64,000 bases of DNA from Terriglobales bacterium (GCA_035573675.1 DATMAB010000018.1:1-64000); one strand, 5' to 3'; positions 1 to 8,150 are shown, counted from the stretch's first letter. The notes: generated by a model from the letters alone, not told the origin. Numbers and translations are program-made.

Positions 1-30
1 AATCGAGCGGCGAATCTCGGCCAACCCTAG

Positions 31-68
31 CGGCGAATCCCGCCGGGAGGAGCCGGCGGGATTCGCCG
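31..68. repeat. Perfect 16-bp inverted repeat (hairpin)
   Basis: CGGCGAATCCCGCCGG at 31-46 is repeated as its exact reverse complement at 53-68, with loop gaggag. There is no T-run after it, so it is not a classical terminator. The left arm begins with CGGCGAATC, which also occurs at about 8-16, suggesting a second degenerate copy. Confidence 0.75.
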
Positions 69-186
69 CCGAAGGCAAAGCGCTGCGAGAGGGAATGTCA
101 GATGTGCCGAATCGGCGTCCATCCGCGCGAATCCGCCCGGCGGAAGGCTTCACCACAAGGGACACGAAGGCAGCACGAAGGGTTCT

Positions 187-263
187 CAGTGGTCAGTGGT
201 CAGTGGGCAGTGGCCGGTGGTCGAATCAGAGTTCGCAGATCACAGTTCGCAGATCACCCGATC
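187..263. repeat. Heptanucleotide tandem array (11 units)
   Basis: Reading in steps of seven from 187 gives cagtggt, cagtggt, cagtggg, cagtggc, cggtggt, cgaatca, gagttcg, cagatca, cagttcg, cagatca, cccgatc. The period stays at 7 while the unit drifts from a cagtggt type to a cagatca/cagttcg type inside one array. Confidence 0.85.
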
Positions 264-350
264 AGGCGATTCATTCTCTCCCGGTTCTCATTGACCTTCC
301 TTCCCGCGTTGATTACACTCGCCTGTTCGCTGGGGATCGGTTTTTTCGGA

Positions 351-1532
351 ATGGCTGAAACACGACGCGTGGGTGTGGTGCTGTTCCAGCTGGGTGGGCC
401 GGACAGCCCGGAGGCGATTGAGCCGTTTCTGTTCAATCTCTTCTCGGATCCGGACATCATTGATTTTCCATTTGCCCGCCTGGGGCGGCGTCCGCTGGCC
501 AAGCTGATCTCCACTACCCGCGCCCGCAAGGTCTCCCACCACTACGCTGCCATCGGAGGCTGCTCGCCCATCCGCCGCAACACCGAGCGGCAGGCTTGCG
601 CTCTGGAAGCGGTTCTCAATGGCGAAGCGCCCGATTCTTTCGGAGGGGCACGAGTTTACTCGTGCCGACCGGGCCATTCCCATCACCCGGCTTTAGCGGC
701 TGAGGAACTGACTTTCAAGGTTGTAGTGGCCATGCGCTACTGGCATCCGTTCACGGCGGAGGCCATTGAGGAACTGGAGGCTTTCGGCTGCGACGAGATC
801 GTGCTCCTGCCGCTGTATCCGCAGTATTCCTCGACTACGACCGGCAGCAGTTTGAATGAGTGGGAGCGGCGGTGGAGTGAACGTTTCCCAGGGGCTAAAG
901 CCCTTTCTCAAAAGAGCCGCAACGGCGCGGCTCAAGCCGCGCCCTTTCAAAGCAATCAGGCAAGGAACGGCATTCCGGTGCATGTCGTCCGCGAGTTCTA
1001 CGCGTGCGGATCGTATCTGGACGCGGTGGCGGAAAAGATCGAAGCCACCCTGGCCCAGTTCCCTTCCCCGGAAGACGCGGAGATCGTGTTCAGCGCGCAC
1101 TCGGTTCCCATGAGCGTGATCGAGAAGGGCGACCCGTATCAGCGCCAGATAGAAGATACGGTCGAGCGGGTGATGGCGCTGGGCGGCTGGCGGAACCGTC
1201 ACCGGCTCTGCTACCAGAGCAAGGTGGGGGCCAGCCGGTGGCTGCAGCCCTCGCTGCGGGCCACGGTGCGGGAGCTGGCGGCGGCCGGCGTCGGGCAGGT
1301 GTGCGTGGTGCCGATCTCGTTCGTGAGCGACCACGTGGAAACGCTGGGCGAAATCGACCACGAGGCGCGCGAGCTGGCCGGGTCGCTGGGCATCCGCGAG
1401 TTCCGCATGACGCCGGGATTGAACGATTCCCCGCGCTTCATCGCCGCGCTGGCAGGACTGGTGAGGGAACAGATTCAAAATGAAAAATCAGAAATGCGAA
1501 ATGAAGAGACGAGGCTGGTGGCGGCAGACTGA
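351..1532 (+). CDS. hemH: Ferrochelatase with two in-frame repeat-derived insertions
   Basis: It inserts ferrous iron into a porphyrin, the last or near-last step of heme synthesis. The 393-aa product starts at the ATG at 351 (MAETRRVGVV), where family similarity begins. Visible landmarks are an IGGCSPI motif, MRYWHPFT, PLYPQYSSTTTGS, the AHSVP motif with the catalytic His near residue 250, and SDHVETLGEID with the conserved Glu near residue 330. Two segments, about residues 95-121 and 180-206, interrupt otherwise continuous family sequence and are encoded by GC-rich hairpin repeats like those in the spacers. Both keep the frame. The C-terminus is also a low-complexity tail (NEKSEMRNEE). The downstream bc complex and heme A/O synthases fit a heme/respiration neighbourhood. 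Confidence 0.93.
   Translation: MAETRRVGVVLFQLGGPDSPEAIEPFLFNLFSDPDIIDFPFARLGRRPLAKLISTTRARKVSHHYAAIGGCSPIRRNTERQACALEAVLNGEAPDSFGGARVYSCRPGHSHHPALAAEELTFKVVVAMRYWHPFTAEAIEELEAFGCDEIVLLPLYPQYSSTTTGSSLNEWERRWSERFPGAKALSQKSRNGAAQAAPFQSNQARNGIPVHVVREFYACGSYLDAVAEKIEATLAQFPSPEDAEIVFSAHSVPMSVIEKGDPYQRQIEDTVERVMALGGWRNRHRLCYQSKVGASRWLQPSLRATVRELAAAGVGQVCVVPISFVSDHVETLGEIDHEARELAGSLGIREFRMTPGLNDSPRFIAALAGLVREQIQNEKSEMRNEETRLVAAD
634..715. repeat. Hairpin repeat insertion inside hemH (first)
   Basis: It contains the perfect hairpin GGCACGAG-TTTA-CTCGTGCC (647-666), followed by a CCGGG/CCCGG pair. It encodes about 27 residues rich in G, S, H and A between NGEAPD and FKVVVAMRYWHPFT, where ferrochelatases normally have only a few residues. 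Boundaries are approximate. Confidence 0.7.
888..970. repeat. Hairpin repeat insertion inside hemH (second)
   Basis: It contains GGGCT-aa-AGCCC (892-903) and GGCGCGGCT-ca-AGCCGCGCC (924-943). The second hairpin is nearly the same as the intergenic hairpin at 46846-46867. It encodes about 27 residues (AKALSQKSRNGAAQAAPF and following) between the RRWSERFPG and PVHVVREFY segments. Confidence 0.7.
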
Positions 1533-1540
1533 AATCATTG

Positions 1541-1652
1541 GTGATCTGCGATGTGTGATTTGTGATCTGAAAACCAAAACCGAATGAACCGGCGACCTCG
1601 AGGGAGAGAGCGGGTTTGAGTTCGCAGATCATAGATCAGAGTTCGCAAATCT
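1541..1652. repeat. Heptamer arrays between hemH and the Rieske gene
   Basis: Units at 1541-1568 are gtgatct, gcgatgt, gtgattt, gtgatct. After a non-repeated stretch, 1625-1652 reads cagatca, tagatca, gagttcg, caaatct. The second block shares units with the array at 187-263. Confidence 0.65.
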
Positions 1653-1685
1653 GCAGGAAAGTTGATTTTTAGGAGAGCGTTGCGC

Positions 1686-2288
1686 ATGGCATCTCCTCCC
1701 AACACGGAAACCAAGACTCCGGCGACGAAGTATGTGGGGACGCCGGCGGTGGGCACGTCGCAGGCGGCGCCGGCGGCGGGCGTGGCGGCGGTGGGCCCGG
1801 AGAACACCGAGGTCAACCAGCGGCGGCGGCGCCTGGTGTGGAGCTGCGTGGCGGCGTTTCTGGGGGCGTGGTTCATCGCCTTCTTCCGTTTCTTCCTGCC
1901 GCGCACGCTGTTCGAGCCCTCGACCATCTTCCGCGTGGGGACGCCCGCCGATTACGGCCTGGGCGTGGACACCAAGTACCAGCAGGCGTATCGCATATGG
2001 GTGGTGAAGAACCCCGACCGGCTGTTCGTGATCTACGCGCGCTGCACCCATCTGGGGTGCACGCCGGACTGGAAGCCGAGCGAGAACAAGTTCAAGTGCC
2101 CGTGCCACGGCTCGGGCTACGACTACGAGGGCATCAATTTCGAAGGCCCGGCGCCGCGGCCCATGGACCGGGCGCACGTGGAGCTGGACGCCACCGGGCA
2201 GATCGTGGTCGACACCAGCCGGCTGTACCAGTGGCCCAAGGGACAGGCCAGCCACTTCAACGATCCGGGAGCGTACGTGCAGTTGTAA
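1686..2288 (+). CDS. Rieske [2Fe-2S] subunit of a cytochrome bc complex
   Basis: This is the iron-sulfur subunit that takes an electron from quinol at the Qo site and passes it to cytochrome c. The 200-aa product has a basic RRRR stretch and a hydrophobic segment (about residues 44-66) that anchors it with the cluster domain outside. Both cluster-binding boxes are present: CTHLGC (C120, H122) and CPCHGS (C138, H141), with the second Cys of each box for the disulfide. The start at 1686 is preceded by AGGAGA at 1671-1676 with good spacing, preferred over the ATG at 1662, which has no such site. It is the first gene of the bc cluster, 21 bp before cytochrome b. Confidence 0.95.
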   Translation: MASPPNTETKTPATKYVGTPAVGTSQAAPAAGVAAVGPENTEVNQRRRRLVWSCVAAFLGAWFIAFFRFFLPRTLFEPSTIFRVGTPADYGLGVDTKYQQAYRIWVVKNPDRLFVIYARCTHLGCTPDWKPSENKFKCPCHGSGYDYEGINFEGPAPRPMDRAHVELDATGQIVVDTSRLYQWPKGQASHFNDPGAYVQL

Positions 2289-2309
2289 CTGTAGCGGGCG
2301 AGGAGAACC

Positions 2310-3278
2310 ATGGCCCACGAAGAAGAACCCAGGACGGGCGAAAAAAAGACCGGCGGCGCAGCGACCACGGAGACCAAGGCCGCGAGCGGCAACGGTGACG
2401 GCCGCGTGAGCCTGCTGGGGCGGGTGAAGGAGGACGTCGGCTCGCTCAAGCAGGAGATGGTGGAGAAGATCAAGGAGCAGAAGGAAGGGCTGAAAGATCC
2501 CACCAAGACGCAGCTCTTCACCTCCATCTTCCGGCACAAGCACGACGACACGCCGCGCAACCGCGCGCTGGGCGTGCTGAGTAACGTCTTCCTGCACCTG
2601 CATCCGGCCAAGATCAACCGCGACGCGGTGCGTTACAGCTACACCTGGGGCATGGGCGGCATCACCTTCTACCTGTTCATCGTGCTGACCTTCACCGGCG
2701 TCCTCCTCATGTTCTATTACCATCCGACGAAGGTGCAGGCGTTCCGGGACATTCTGTATCTGGAACACGACGTGCCGTTCGGGAAGATCCTGCGGAACAT
2801 GCACCGGTGGGCGGCGCACCTGATGATCATCACGGTGTGGCTGCACATGTTCCGGGTGTTCCTGACGGGGAGCTACAAGCGGCCGCGGGAGTTCAACTGG
2901 GTGGTGGGAGTGATTCTGCTGGTGCTGACGCTGCTGCTGTCGTTCACCGGGTACCTGCTGCCCGACGACCAACTTGGGTTCTGGGCGGTGACGGTGGGGA
3001 CGAACATGGCGCGGGCCACGCCCGGGCTGGGACACGAAGGTCCGTTCGGGCCGGAGCTGCACATGACGCCGTACAACGACGTGCGCTTCGGATTGCTGGG
3101 CGGGTCGATCGTGGACGCGAATGCGCTGCTGCGGGCGTACATATGGCATTGCATCGGGATCCCGATCCTGGCGTCGGTGTTCATGATCGTGCACTTCTGG
3201 AGAGTGCGGAAGGACGGAGGGATCTCGGGACCGGCGCCCGTGATTCTGGAAAGCGAAGTGAAAGAGCCGCGAAGATGA
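2310..3278 (+). CDS. Cytochrome b, N-terminal (b6-like) subunit
   Basis: This is the diheme membrane subunit that carries electrons across the membrane in the Q cycle. The 322-aa product has a charged, probably coiled-coil N-terminal extension of about 95 residues not found in cytochrome b6. The four-helix core follows. The heme ligand pairs are H165/H179 in one helix and H280/H295 in another, so the spacing is 14 and 15. The 14/15 pattern is that of b6-type proteins; mitochondrial-type cytochrome b has 14/14. The C-terminus has the family sequence RKDGGISGPAP. An AGGAG site precedes the ATG. The C-terminal half of cytochrome b is a separate gene starting at 3413. Confidence 0.94.
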   Translation: MAHEEEPRTGEKKTGGAATTETKAASGNGDGRVSLLGRVKEDVGSLKQEMVEKIKEQKEGLKDPTKTQLFTSIFRHKHDDTPRNRALGVLSNVFLHLHPAKINRDAVRYSYTWGMGGITFYLFIVLTFTGVLLMFYYHPTKVQAFRDILYLEHDVPFGKILRNMHRWAAHLMIITVWLHMFRVFLTGSYKRPREFNWVVGVILLVLTLLLSFTGYLLPDDQLGFWAVTVGTNMARATPGLGHEGPFGPELHMTPYNDVRFGLLGGSIVDANALLRAYIWHCIGIPILASVFMIVHFWRVRKDGGISGPAPVILESEVKEPRR

Positions 3279-3283
3279 TGAAC

Positions 3284-3318
3284 CAGTGGTCAGTGGTCAG
3301 TGGTCAGTGGTCAGTAAC
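3284..3318. repeat. Heptamer array cagtggt x4-5
   Basis: Four exact copies of cagtggt followed by cagtaac lie directly against the 45-bp palindromic element at 3318. They sit between the two cytochrome b genes. Confidence 0.9.
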
Positions 3319-3362
3319 CCAGGTCTGCGCCGAAAAGCGTGGCGCAGACATGGGGCACCGAC
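3318..3362 (+). repeat. 45-bp palindromic element, copy 1
   Basis: The core is GTCTGCGCC - gaaaagcgt - GGCGCAGAC, flanked by CCCAG on the left and ATGGGGCACCG on the right. It is in the same orientation as all other copies in the window. Confidence 0.85.
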
Positions 3363-3364
3363 AG

Positions 3365-3406
3365 GAAATTGCTGAATTGACGAACTGCCGGATTGCGGAA
3401 TTGAGG
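3365..3406. repeat. Degenerate heptamer array (aattg type)
   Basis: Steps of seven give aaattgc, tgaattg, acgaact, gccggat, tgcggaa, ttgaggt. The unit is of the aattg type also seen before nuoG (52725-52816). The array ends six bases before the ATG of the next gene. Confidence 0.5.
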
Positions 3407-3412
3407 TAGGCG

Positions 3413-4342
3413 ATGGATTGGCATCAGTTGTGGGAGATCATGTCGGCACCGGACAACGTGCCGATCGTGGCCATGATCCCGCTGCTGGGTTTCTACATGT
3501 GGCTGGCGTGGAAGCAGGCGGCGGCGAACGACCGGCTGATCGCGGAGCTGGAGGCGAATCCGGCGCTGGCCAAGACGCATCACCGCAAGACGTGGCCGTT
3601 CGAGCCGGGATGGCAGAAGGAAGTGCACGTGTGGCCGTTCCTGCTGCGCATCGAGTTTTTGGCGGCGATCATCGTGACGGTGATCCTGATGGTGTGGTCG
3701 ATCACGCTGAACGCGCCGCTGGAGGAGCCGGCGAATCCCAACCTGACGATGAACCCGGCCAAAGCGCCGTGGTACTTCCTGGGGCTGCAGGAGATGCTGG
3801 TGTACTTCGACCCGTGGATCGCGGGGGTGGTGATGCCGACGCTGATCATCATCGGGCTGATGGCCATTCCCTACATCGACACCAACCCGGTGGGCAGCGG
3901 GTACTACACGTGGAAGCAGCGGCGGTTCGCGATCCTGACATTCTCATTCGGGTTCATCGTGCTGTGGGTGGCGTTCATCATCATCGGGACGTTCATCCGG
4001 GGGCCGGGCTGGATGTGGTTCTGGCCGGGACAGACGTGGGACCACAACAAGCTGGTGTTCGAGGTGAACCGTGACCTGCACGAGATCGTGGGCATCACGG
4101 CGCAGCCGTGGATCGGGCTGTTCGGGGCGGCGGTGACGGGAGCGTACTTCGTGGTGGCCGGCCTCGCGGTGCACACGCTGTTCAAGTGGAGCAACCCCAA
4201 GGATTACAAGCGCATGAGCTTTCTGCAGTACAACACCATGATGATCCTGATGCTGCTGATGCTCTCGCTGCCGGCCAAAATGCTGGCGCGGCTGCTGTTC
4301 CGAATCAAGTATGTGTGGGTGACGCCGTGGTTCAACATCTAG
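3413..4342 (+). CDS. Cytochrome b, C-terminal (subunit-IV-like) subunit
   Basis: The 309-aa membrane protein supplies the C-terminal half of cytochrome b, including the Qo-site loop. It has an N-terminal membrane segment (VPIVAMIPLLGFYMWLAW), a soluble stretch, then several helices. The Qo loop reads KAPWYFLGLQEMLVYFDPW. The canonical PEWY motif is therefore APWY (A118-Y121), lacking its Glu. Three C-terminal segments follow, including one beginning near WIGLFGAAVTGAYFVV. It lies downstream of the b6-like gene, from which a repeat-filled gap of 134 bp separates it. Confidence 0.9.
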   Translation: MDWHQLWEIMSAPDNVPIVAMIPLLGFYMWLAWKQAAANDRLIAELEANPALAKTHHRKTWPFEPGWQKEVHVWPFLLRIEFLAAIIVTVILMVWSITLNAPLEEPANPNLTMNPAKAPWYFLGLQEMLVYFDPWIAGVVMPTLIIIGLMAIPYIDTNPVGSGYYTWKQRRFAILTFSFGFIVLWVAFIIIGTFIRGPGWMWFWPGQTWDHNKLVFEVNRDLHEIVGITAQPWIGLFGAAVTGAYFVVAGLAVHTLFKWSNPKDYKRMSFLQYNTMMILMLLMLSLPAKMLARLLFRIKYVWVTPWFNI

Positions 4343-4345
4343 AAG

Positions 4346-4373
4346 CAGTGGTCAGTGGTCAGTGGCCAGTTTA
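4346..4373. repeat. Heptamer array cagtggt
   Basis: Units are cagtggt, cagtggt, cagtggc, cagttta, starting four bases after the stop codon of the cytochrome b C-terminal gene. Confidence 0.85.
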
Positions 4374-4409
4374 GGAAGGTGCGGAGAAGTGGATACGAGC
4401 GGCACGTTT

Positions 4410-4454
4410 CCCACGTCTGCGCCGGAGAGCGTGGCGCAGACATGGGGCACCGTC
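4410..4454 (+). repeat. 45-bp palindromic element, copy 2
   Basis: CCCACGTCTGCGCC - ggagagcgt - GGCGCAGACATGGGG then CACCGTC. The loop differs from copy 1 at two positions while the stem is unchanged. Confidence 0.85.
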
Positions 4455-4506
4455 GGCTAGTTCGTTGTGCCGTCCCTACGGGACTCGGGTGGGTTTTGAA
4501 CCCTTC

Positions 4507-4526
4507 CCCAGCACTTACGTGCTGGG
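4507..4526. repeat. Hairpin CCCAGCAC-ttac-GTGCTGGG
   Basis: A perfect 8-bp stem with a TTAC loop. It is flanked by two GTCCC/GGGAC hairpins at 4472-4484 and 4540-4552. Confidence 0.75.
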
Positions 4527-4662
4527 CTAACGAGTGGCCGTCCCTTCGGGACTGGGGCGGAGCCAGTGCCGGCGGCACGTCGTGCGCGACGGGCGAAGTC
4601 GGGGAGTCCTCCCACCCTGTCGCTCCAACATCGGGAGGACAAGGGTGGGTTGAGCCGAAAAC

Positions 4663-4697
4663 CAGTGGCTAGTGGTCAGTGGCTAGTGGCTAGTCCC
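4663..4697. repeat. Heptamer array cagtggc/tagtggt
   Basis: Units are cagtggc, tagtggt, cagtggc, tagtggc, tagtccc. Confidence 0.85.
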
Positions 4698-4753
4698 ACC
4701 TGTCGCTCGAACAGCGGGAGCGACAAGGGTGGGGCAACCGCAGTATGTTCTTC

Positions 4754-4800
4754 CCCACGTCTGCGCCGAACAGCGTGGCGCAGACATGGGGCACGGTCGG
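4754..4800 (+). repeat. 45-bp palindromic element, copy 3
   Basis: CCCACGTCTGCGCC - gaacagcgt - GGCGCAGACATGGGG then CACGGTCGG. Confidence 0.85.
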
Positions 4801-4925
4801 GAAATGACCGCCGGGAAATAAGGTTGCACGTGCCGGGTCGCGGGCGTCAGAGCGCAGATCGAGCGGCGTGGTGGCTGTAGGGGTCCCTCGCAGCGCTCGG
4901 GACGCAAAACCCAGGAGGAAACAGG

Positions 4926-7900
4926 GTGGCTGAACAGCAGAGGCCGGATCCAATCACCAGCAAGTCGTACGCGCTGCATTACCTGATCGCGTCGGTGCTG
5001 ATGATCGGGTCGCTGTTCTGGGCGCTGTGGGATGAAGCCTATGGGCAGCGTCCGTGGAAGCGCTTCCAGGACGAGTTCAAGGTCAGGTACACCGCGTTCC
5101 TGGGCCGGCTGCGCACGCAGTCGGAGGAATCGGAAGCGGCCATCCGGCAGGAGCCGGAGTACAAGAAGCTGGCCGAGTCGCTGGAGGCGGCGCAGCAGCA
5201 GGCCGCGCCACGGATCAAGGAGATCAACCAGGAGCTGGAAGCAATCGCTTCGAAGATCGCGGCGGTGCAGGCGGTGTTCACCGAGGCCAAGGCGTGGGTG
5301 GACGCCGAGACGTACCAGGTGGAGATCACCGCGAACCCGCAGTCGAAGGAGCGCAAGCGGCAGCGGGTGGAGGAGTGGAAGAAACAGAAGCAGCACCGGG
5401 TGGACGTCCCGGGCGAGGGCCGCCAGGTCTTCGATTACCAGCAACTGGAAGAGAAATACAACGAGCTGAAGGCGGAGCGCACGCGGCTGACGATGGAGCT
5501 GGCCGATGTGCTGAAGCCGGTGAACGAGATCCGCGACCAGGCCGCGGCCTACATGGGGGAGCGGCTGACGACGCTGACGCCGGAGCAGATCGACGGGCTG
5601 CGCAAGAAGTACGCGGAGTGGGAGCCCAATCTGAAAGACGTGCAGATCAACGTGGCGGAGACCAACGTGGTGGACCGCTGCGAGAGCTGCCACATGGGAG
5701 TGCGGCAGCCGGTGGCGCTGACGCTGGCCTCGATGACGGTGGGCAAGGAAGCGGACGCGTACGCACGAGCGTTCGTGGGGCATCCGCGGCGGGAGCTGCT
5801 GGACATCCACAATCCCGAGCGGTTCGGGTGCTCGCCGTGCCACGGAGGCAACGGGCGAGCGACCTCCAGCGTGACGAAGGGACACGGACGACACAAGTAC
5901 TGGCTGTGGCCGCTGTTCTACAAGGAGAACATGCAGGCGGGCTGCCAAACGTGCCATGCCGCCGACATGGTGCTGGCCAAGGGCTACGACCTGGCGGAAA
6001 CCATCAATGAGGGGAAGCGGCTGTTCCAGGTGCGAGGTTGCGTGGGCTGCCACCGCTATGAGGGCTACGATCCGGAACCGGAGCGGCTGATCGCGCTGAA
6101 CCAGCAGGTGCGGCTGCTGGAGGCGCAGAGGAAAGAGAACCTGCGCCAGGTGGCGCTGCTGCAGAAACAGGCGGATGAAGCCCCGGACAACGAAACGGCG
6201 GCGCGGCTGAACCAGCAGGCGCTGAACCTGCGGGTGGGCGTGAGCCAGATCGACGGGCGGCTGGAGCAGGTGGACCTGGAGATGCGCAGCCTGATGCGCG
6301 ATCAGAAGAAGGTCGGGCCGAACCTGAAAGACATCCGGGCGAAACTGCGGCGCGACTGGATCCCGGTGTGGCTGCACAAGCCGACCGATTTCCGCCCGAC
6401 CACAAAGATGCCGAACTTCCGGCTGAACGAGCAGCAGATCCGGTCGATCTCGGCGTACATCTGGCAATCGGCGCTGAAGGACACGGTGCCGTCACGCAAG
6501 ACGGGCGACCCGGCGAACGGCAAGGAACTGCTGGAGACGCGCGGGTGCCTGGGCTGCCACTCGATCGGCGAAGGGGCGCAAATGCAGGGCGGCGACTTCG
6601 CGGCCAATCTGAGCCGGATGGGAGAGAAGGCGAACTACGACTACATCGTGCGCTGGATCCTGGATCCGAAGCAGCGGCTGCGGCCGTACTGCCCGCTGGA
6701 GAAGAAGGACATCGGCCCCGAGGATTATGCCAAGAAGGGCCTGCCCTACGTGTTCGACGCGGAACACTCGAAGTGCCCGAACGACGGGCGCGAGCTGCAG
6801 GTGCAGCAGATGACGGTGATGCCCGACCTGCGGCTGACCGAGCAGGAGGCGGCGGATATCGCCACCTACCTGCTGACGCAGAAAAGGCAGGAGCCGACGG
6901 CGTACGCGGACGCATCCTGGATGGAAGATCCGAAGCTGAAGGACGAAGGAAAGCGATGGGTGCGGCACTTTGGGTGCGCGGGCTGCCACGAGATCGCAGG
7001 GCTCGAGGACGAGGGCAGGATCGGGACGGAGCTGACGGTGGAGGGCTCGAAGCCGATCGAGCGGCTGGACTTTGCACTGCTGACGCATCCGGCGAAAGAG
7101 GGCCTAGACCCGATCACCGGCAAGAAGGGCCGGCCGTGGTACGACCACAAGGGCTTCTTCGAGCACAAGCTGGCCAAACCGGACATCTACGACCTGGGGA
7201 AAATCCGCAGCGAGACGGAGAAGCTGCGCATGCCCGATCCGCACCTGACGGCGGAGCAGATCCGGGCGCTGGTGACCTTCCTGCTGGGCAGCCGGGAGAG
7301 CACGCACGAGCTGCCGCTGCCGGCGAGCTTCGTCTATAAGCCGGGCGACGCGCGACGCGACGTGCAGGAAGGCTGGTGGCTGGTGCGCAAGTACAACTGC
7401 ACGGGATGCCACCAGTTCCTGCCCAACCAGACGACGTCGTTCATGCAGATGGCGCGCTACCAGGATCCGGACTGGAAGGAGCAGATGCCCCCGCAACTGC
7501 TGACCCAGGGGGCGCGGGCGAATCCGGACTGGCTGCTGCACTTCCTGAAGAACCCGGCGCTGAGCACGAGCGATACGGCGAGGAATGGAGTGCGGCCGTA
7601 CCTGAAGGCGCGCATGCCGACGTTCCAGTTCTCCGACAACGAGCTGCGCAAACTGGTGCGGTTCTTCCAGGCACTGTCGCAGCAGCCCATGCCGTACATC
7701 CCGCAGCCGATGCAACCGTTGACGGCGCAGGAAACCGACATGGCGCGCAGCCTGTTCACCTCCACGGCGGCCCCCTGCCTGAAGTGCCATGCCACCGGAG
7801 ACCCGGCCCATGACCGCACCGCTACCGCTCCGAACTTCCTGCTGGCTAAAGAGCGGCTGAAGCCGGGATGGACGGAGCGGTGGCTGATCGATCCGCAGGC

Positions 7901-8150
7901 CATCAGCCCGGGAACGTCCATGCCGAGCGGGCTGTTCCGCAAGGAAGGCGAGCGCTGGGTGTTCAACGGGCCAGTACCGCCCTCGTTTGCGGGCTTCAGC
8001 GAGGACCACACCAAGCTGCTGGTGCGGTACATCTTCCAGTTGACGCCGGAAGAGCAGCGGCGGGCTGGCGCGCGGGGAATGGCGCAGACCGCGACGCCGG
8101 GAGCGGTAAGAGCGGGGAAAAAGACGGCGGCGGATCGAGGCGGCAAGTAA
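4926..8150 (+). CDS. Membrane-anchored octaheme cytochrome c of the bc cluster
   Basis: This very large (1074 aa) multiheme cytochrome c is probably the electron acceptor or heme-relay partner of the bc complex encoded just upstream. It starts with GTG at 4926 behind AGGAGG (4913-4918). One N-terminal membrane segment (about residues 16-36) precedes a long helical, coiled-coil-like stretch (about 45-215). Eight CxxCH sites follow, at about residues 252, 302, 340, 372, 541, 684, 825 and 951. A second helical segment lies between hemes 4 and 5 (about 390-460). Hemes 5-8 sit in repeated cytochrome c domains with 'MP' segments (TKMPNF, LRMPDP, ARMPTF, TSMPSG) that could supply axial Met. The anchor plus periplasmic hemes is inferred from this layout. 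I do not know a named family member of this exact architecture. Confidence 0.9.
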   Translation: MAEQQRPDPITSKSYALHYLIASVLMIGSLFWALWDEAYGQRPWKRFQDEFKVRYTAFLGRLRTQSEESEAAIRQEPEYKKLAESLEAAQQQAAPRIKEINQELEAIASKIAAVQAVFTEAKAWVDAETYQVEITANPQSKERKRQRVEEWKKQKQHRVDVPGEGRQVFDYQQLEEKYNELKAERTRLTMELADVLKPVNEIRDQAAAYMGERLTTLTPEQIDGLRKKYAEWEPNLKDVQINVAETNVVDRCESCHMGVRQPVALTLASMTVGKEADAYARAFVGHPRRELLDIHNPERFGCSPCHGGNGRATSSVTKGHGRHKYWLWPLFYKENMQAGCQTCHAADMVLAKGYDLAETINEGKRLFQVRGCVGCHRYEGYDPEPERLIALNQQVRLLEAQRKENLRQVALLQKQADEAPDNETAARLNQQALNLRVGVSQIDGRLEQVDLEMRSLMRDQKKVGPNLKDIRAKLRRDWIPVWLHKPTDFRPTTKMPNFRLNEQQIRSISAYIWQSALKDTVPSRKTGDPANGKELLETRGCLGCHSIGEGAQMQGGDFAANLSRMGEKANYDYIVRWILDPKQRLRPYCPLEKKDIGPEDYAKKGLPYVFDAEHSKCPNDGRELQVQQMTVMPDLRLTEQEAADIATYLLTQKRQEPTAYADASWMEDPKLKDEGKRWVRHFGCAGCHEIAGLEDEGRIGTELTVEGSKPIERLDFALLTHPAKEGLDPITGKKGRPWYDHKGFFEHKLAKPDIYDLGKIRSETEKLRMPDPHLTAEQIRALVTFLLGSRESTHELPLPASFVYKPGDARRDVQEGWWLVRKYNCTGCHQFLPNQTTSFMQMARYQDPDWKEQMPPQLLTQGARANPDWLLHFLKNPALSTSDTARNGVRPYLKARMPTFQFSDNELRKLVRFFQALSQQPMPYIPQPMQPLTAQETDMARSLFTSTAAPCLKCHATGDPAHDRTATAPNFLLAKERLKPGWTERWLIDPQAISPGTSMPSGLFRKEGERWVFNGPVPPSFAGFSEDHTKLLVRYIFQLTPEEQRRAGARGMAQTATPGAVRAGKKTAADRGGK

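Larger units (their letters stand above)
1..350. other. Upstream spacer of hemH, repeat-filled
   Basis: No convincing gene is visible. The region holds a perfect 16-bp inverted repeat (31-46 with 53-68, 6-nt loop), a degenerate 'caccacaagggacacgaagg' type repeat at about 152-180, and an eleven-unit heptamer array at 187-263. An open frame runs through from 102 into hemH, but its first 83 codons are repeat-derived and match no ferrochelatase sequence I know, so they are left out of the gene. Confidence 0.7.
4343..4925. other. 583-bp spacer built from interspersed repeats
   Basis: No gene is supported. In order it contains a heptamer array (4346-4373), a 45-bp element (4410-4454), hairpin GTCCC-tac-GGGAC (4472-4484), hairpin CCCAGCAC-ttac-GTGCTGGG (4507-4526), hairpin GTCCC-ttc-GGGAC (4540-4552), a heptamer array (4663-4697), a second 45-bp element (4754-4800) and a GGGTCCCTCG...GCTCGGGAC element (4881-4903). 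The ribosome-binding site AGGAGG at 4913-4918 serves the next gene. Confidence 0.8.

Noticed and set aside
102-350. N-terminal extension of ferrochelatase from position 102
   Set aside because: The extra 83 residues are encoded by heptamer and other spacer repeats, and the family sequence begins at the ATG at 351.
1629-3194. 521-codon open frame antisense to the Rieske and cytochrome b genes
   Set aside because: It is a shadow of two well-supported genes and has no recognisable domain.
4683-6467. 594-codon open frame antisense to the octaheme cytochrome gene
   Set aside because: Composition is Arg/His/Leu-rich shadow coding; the plus frame has eight heme motifs and a ribosome-binding site.
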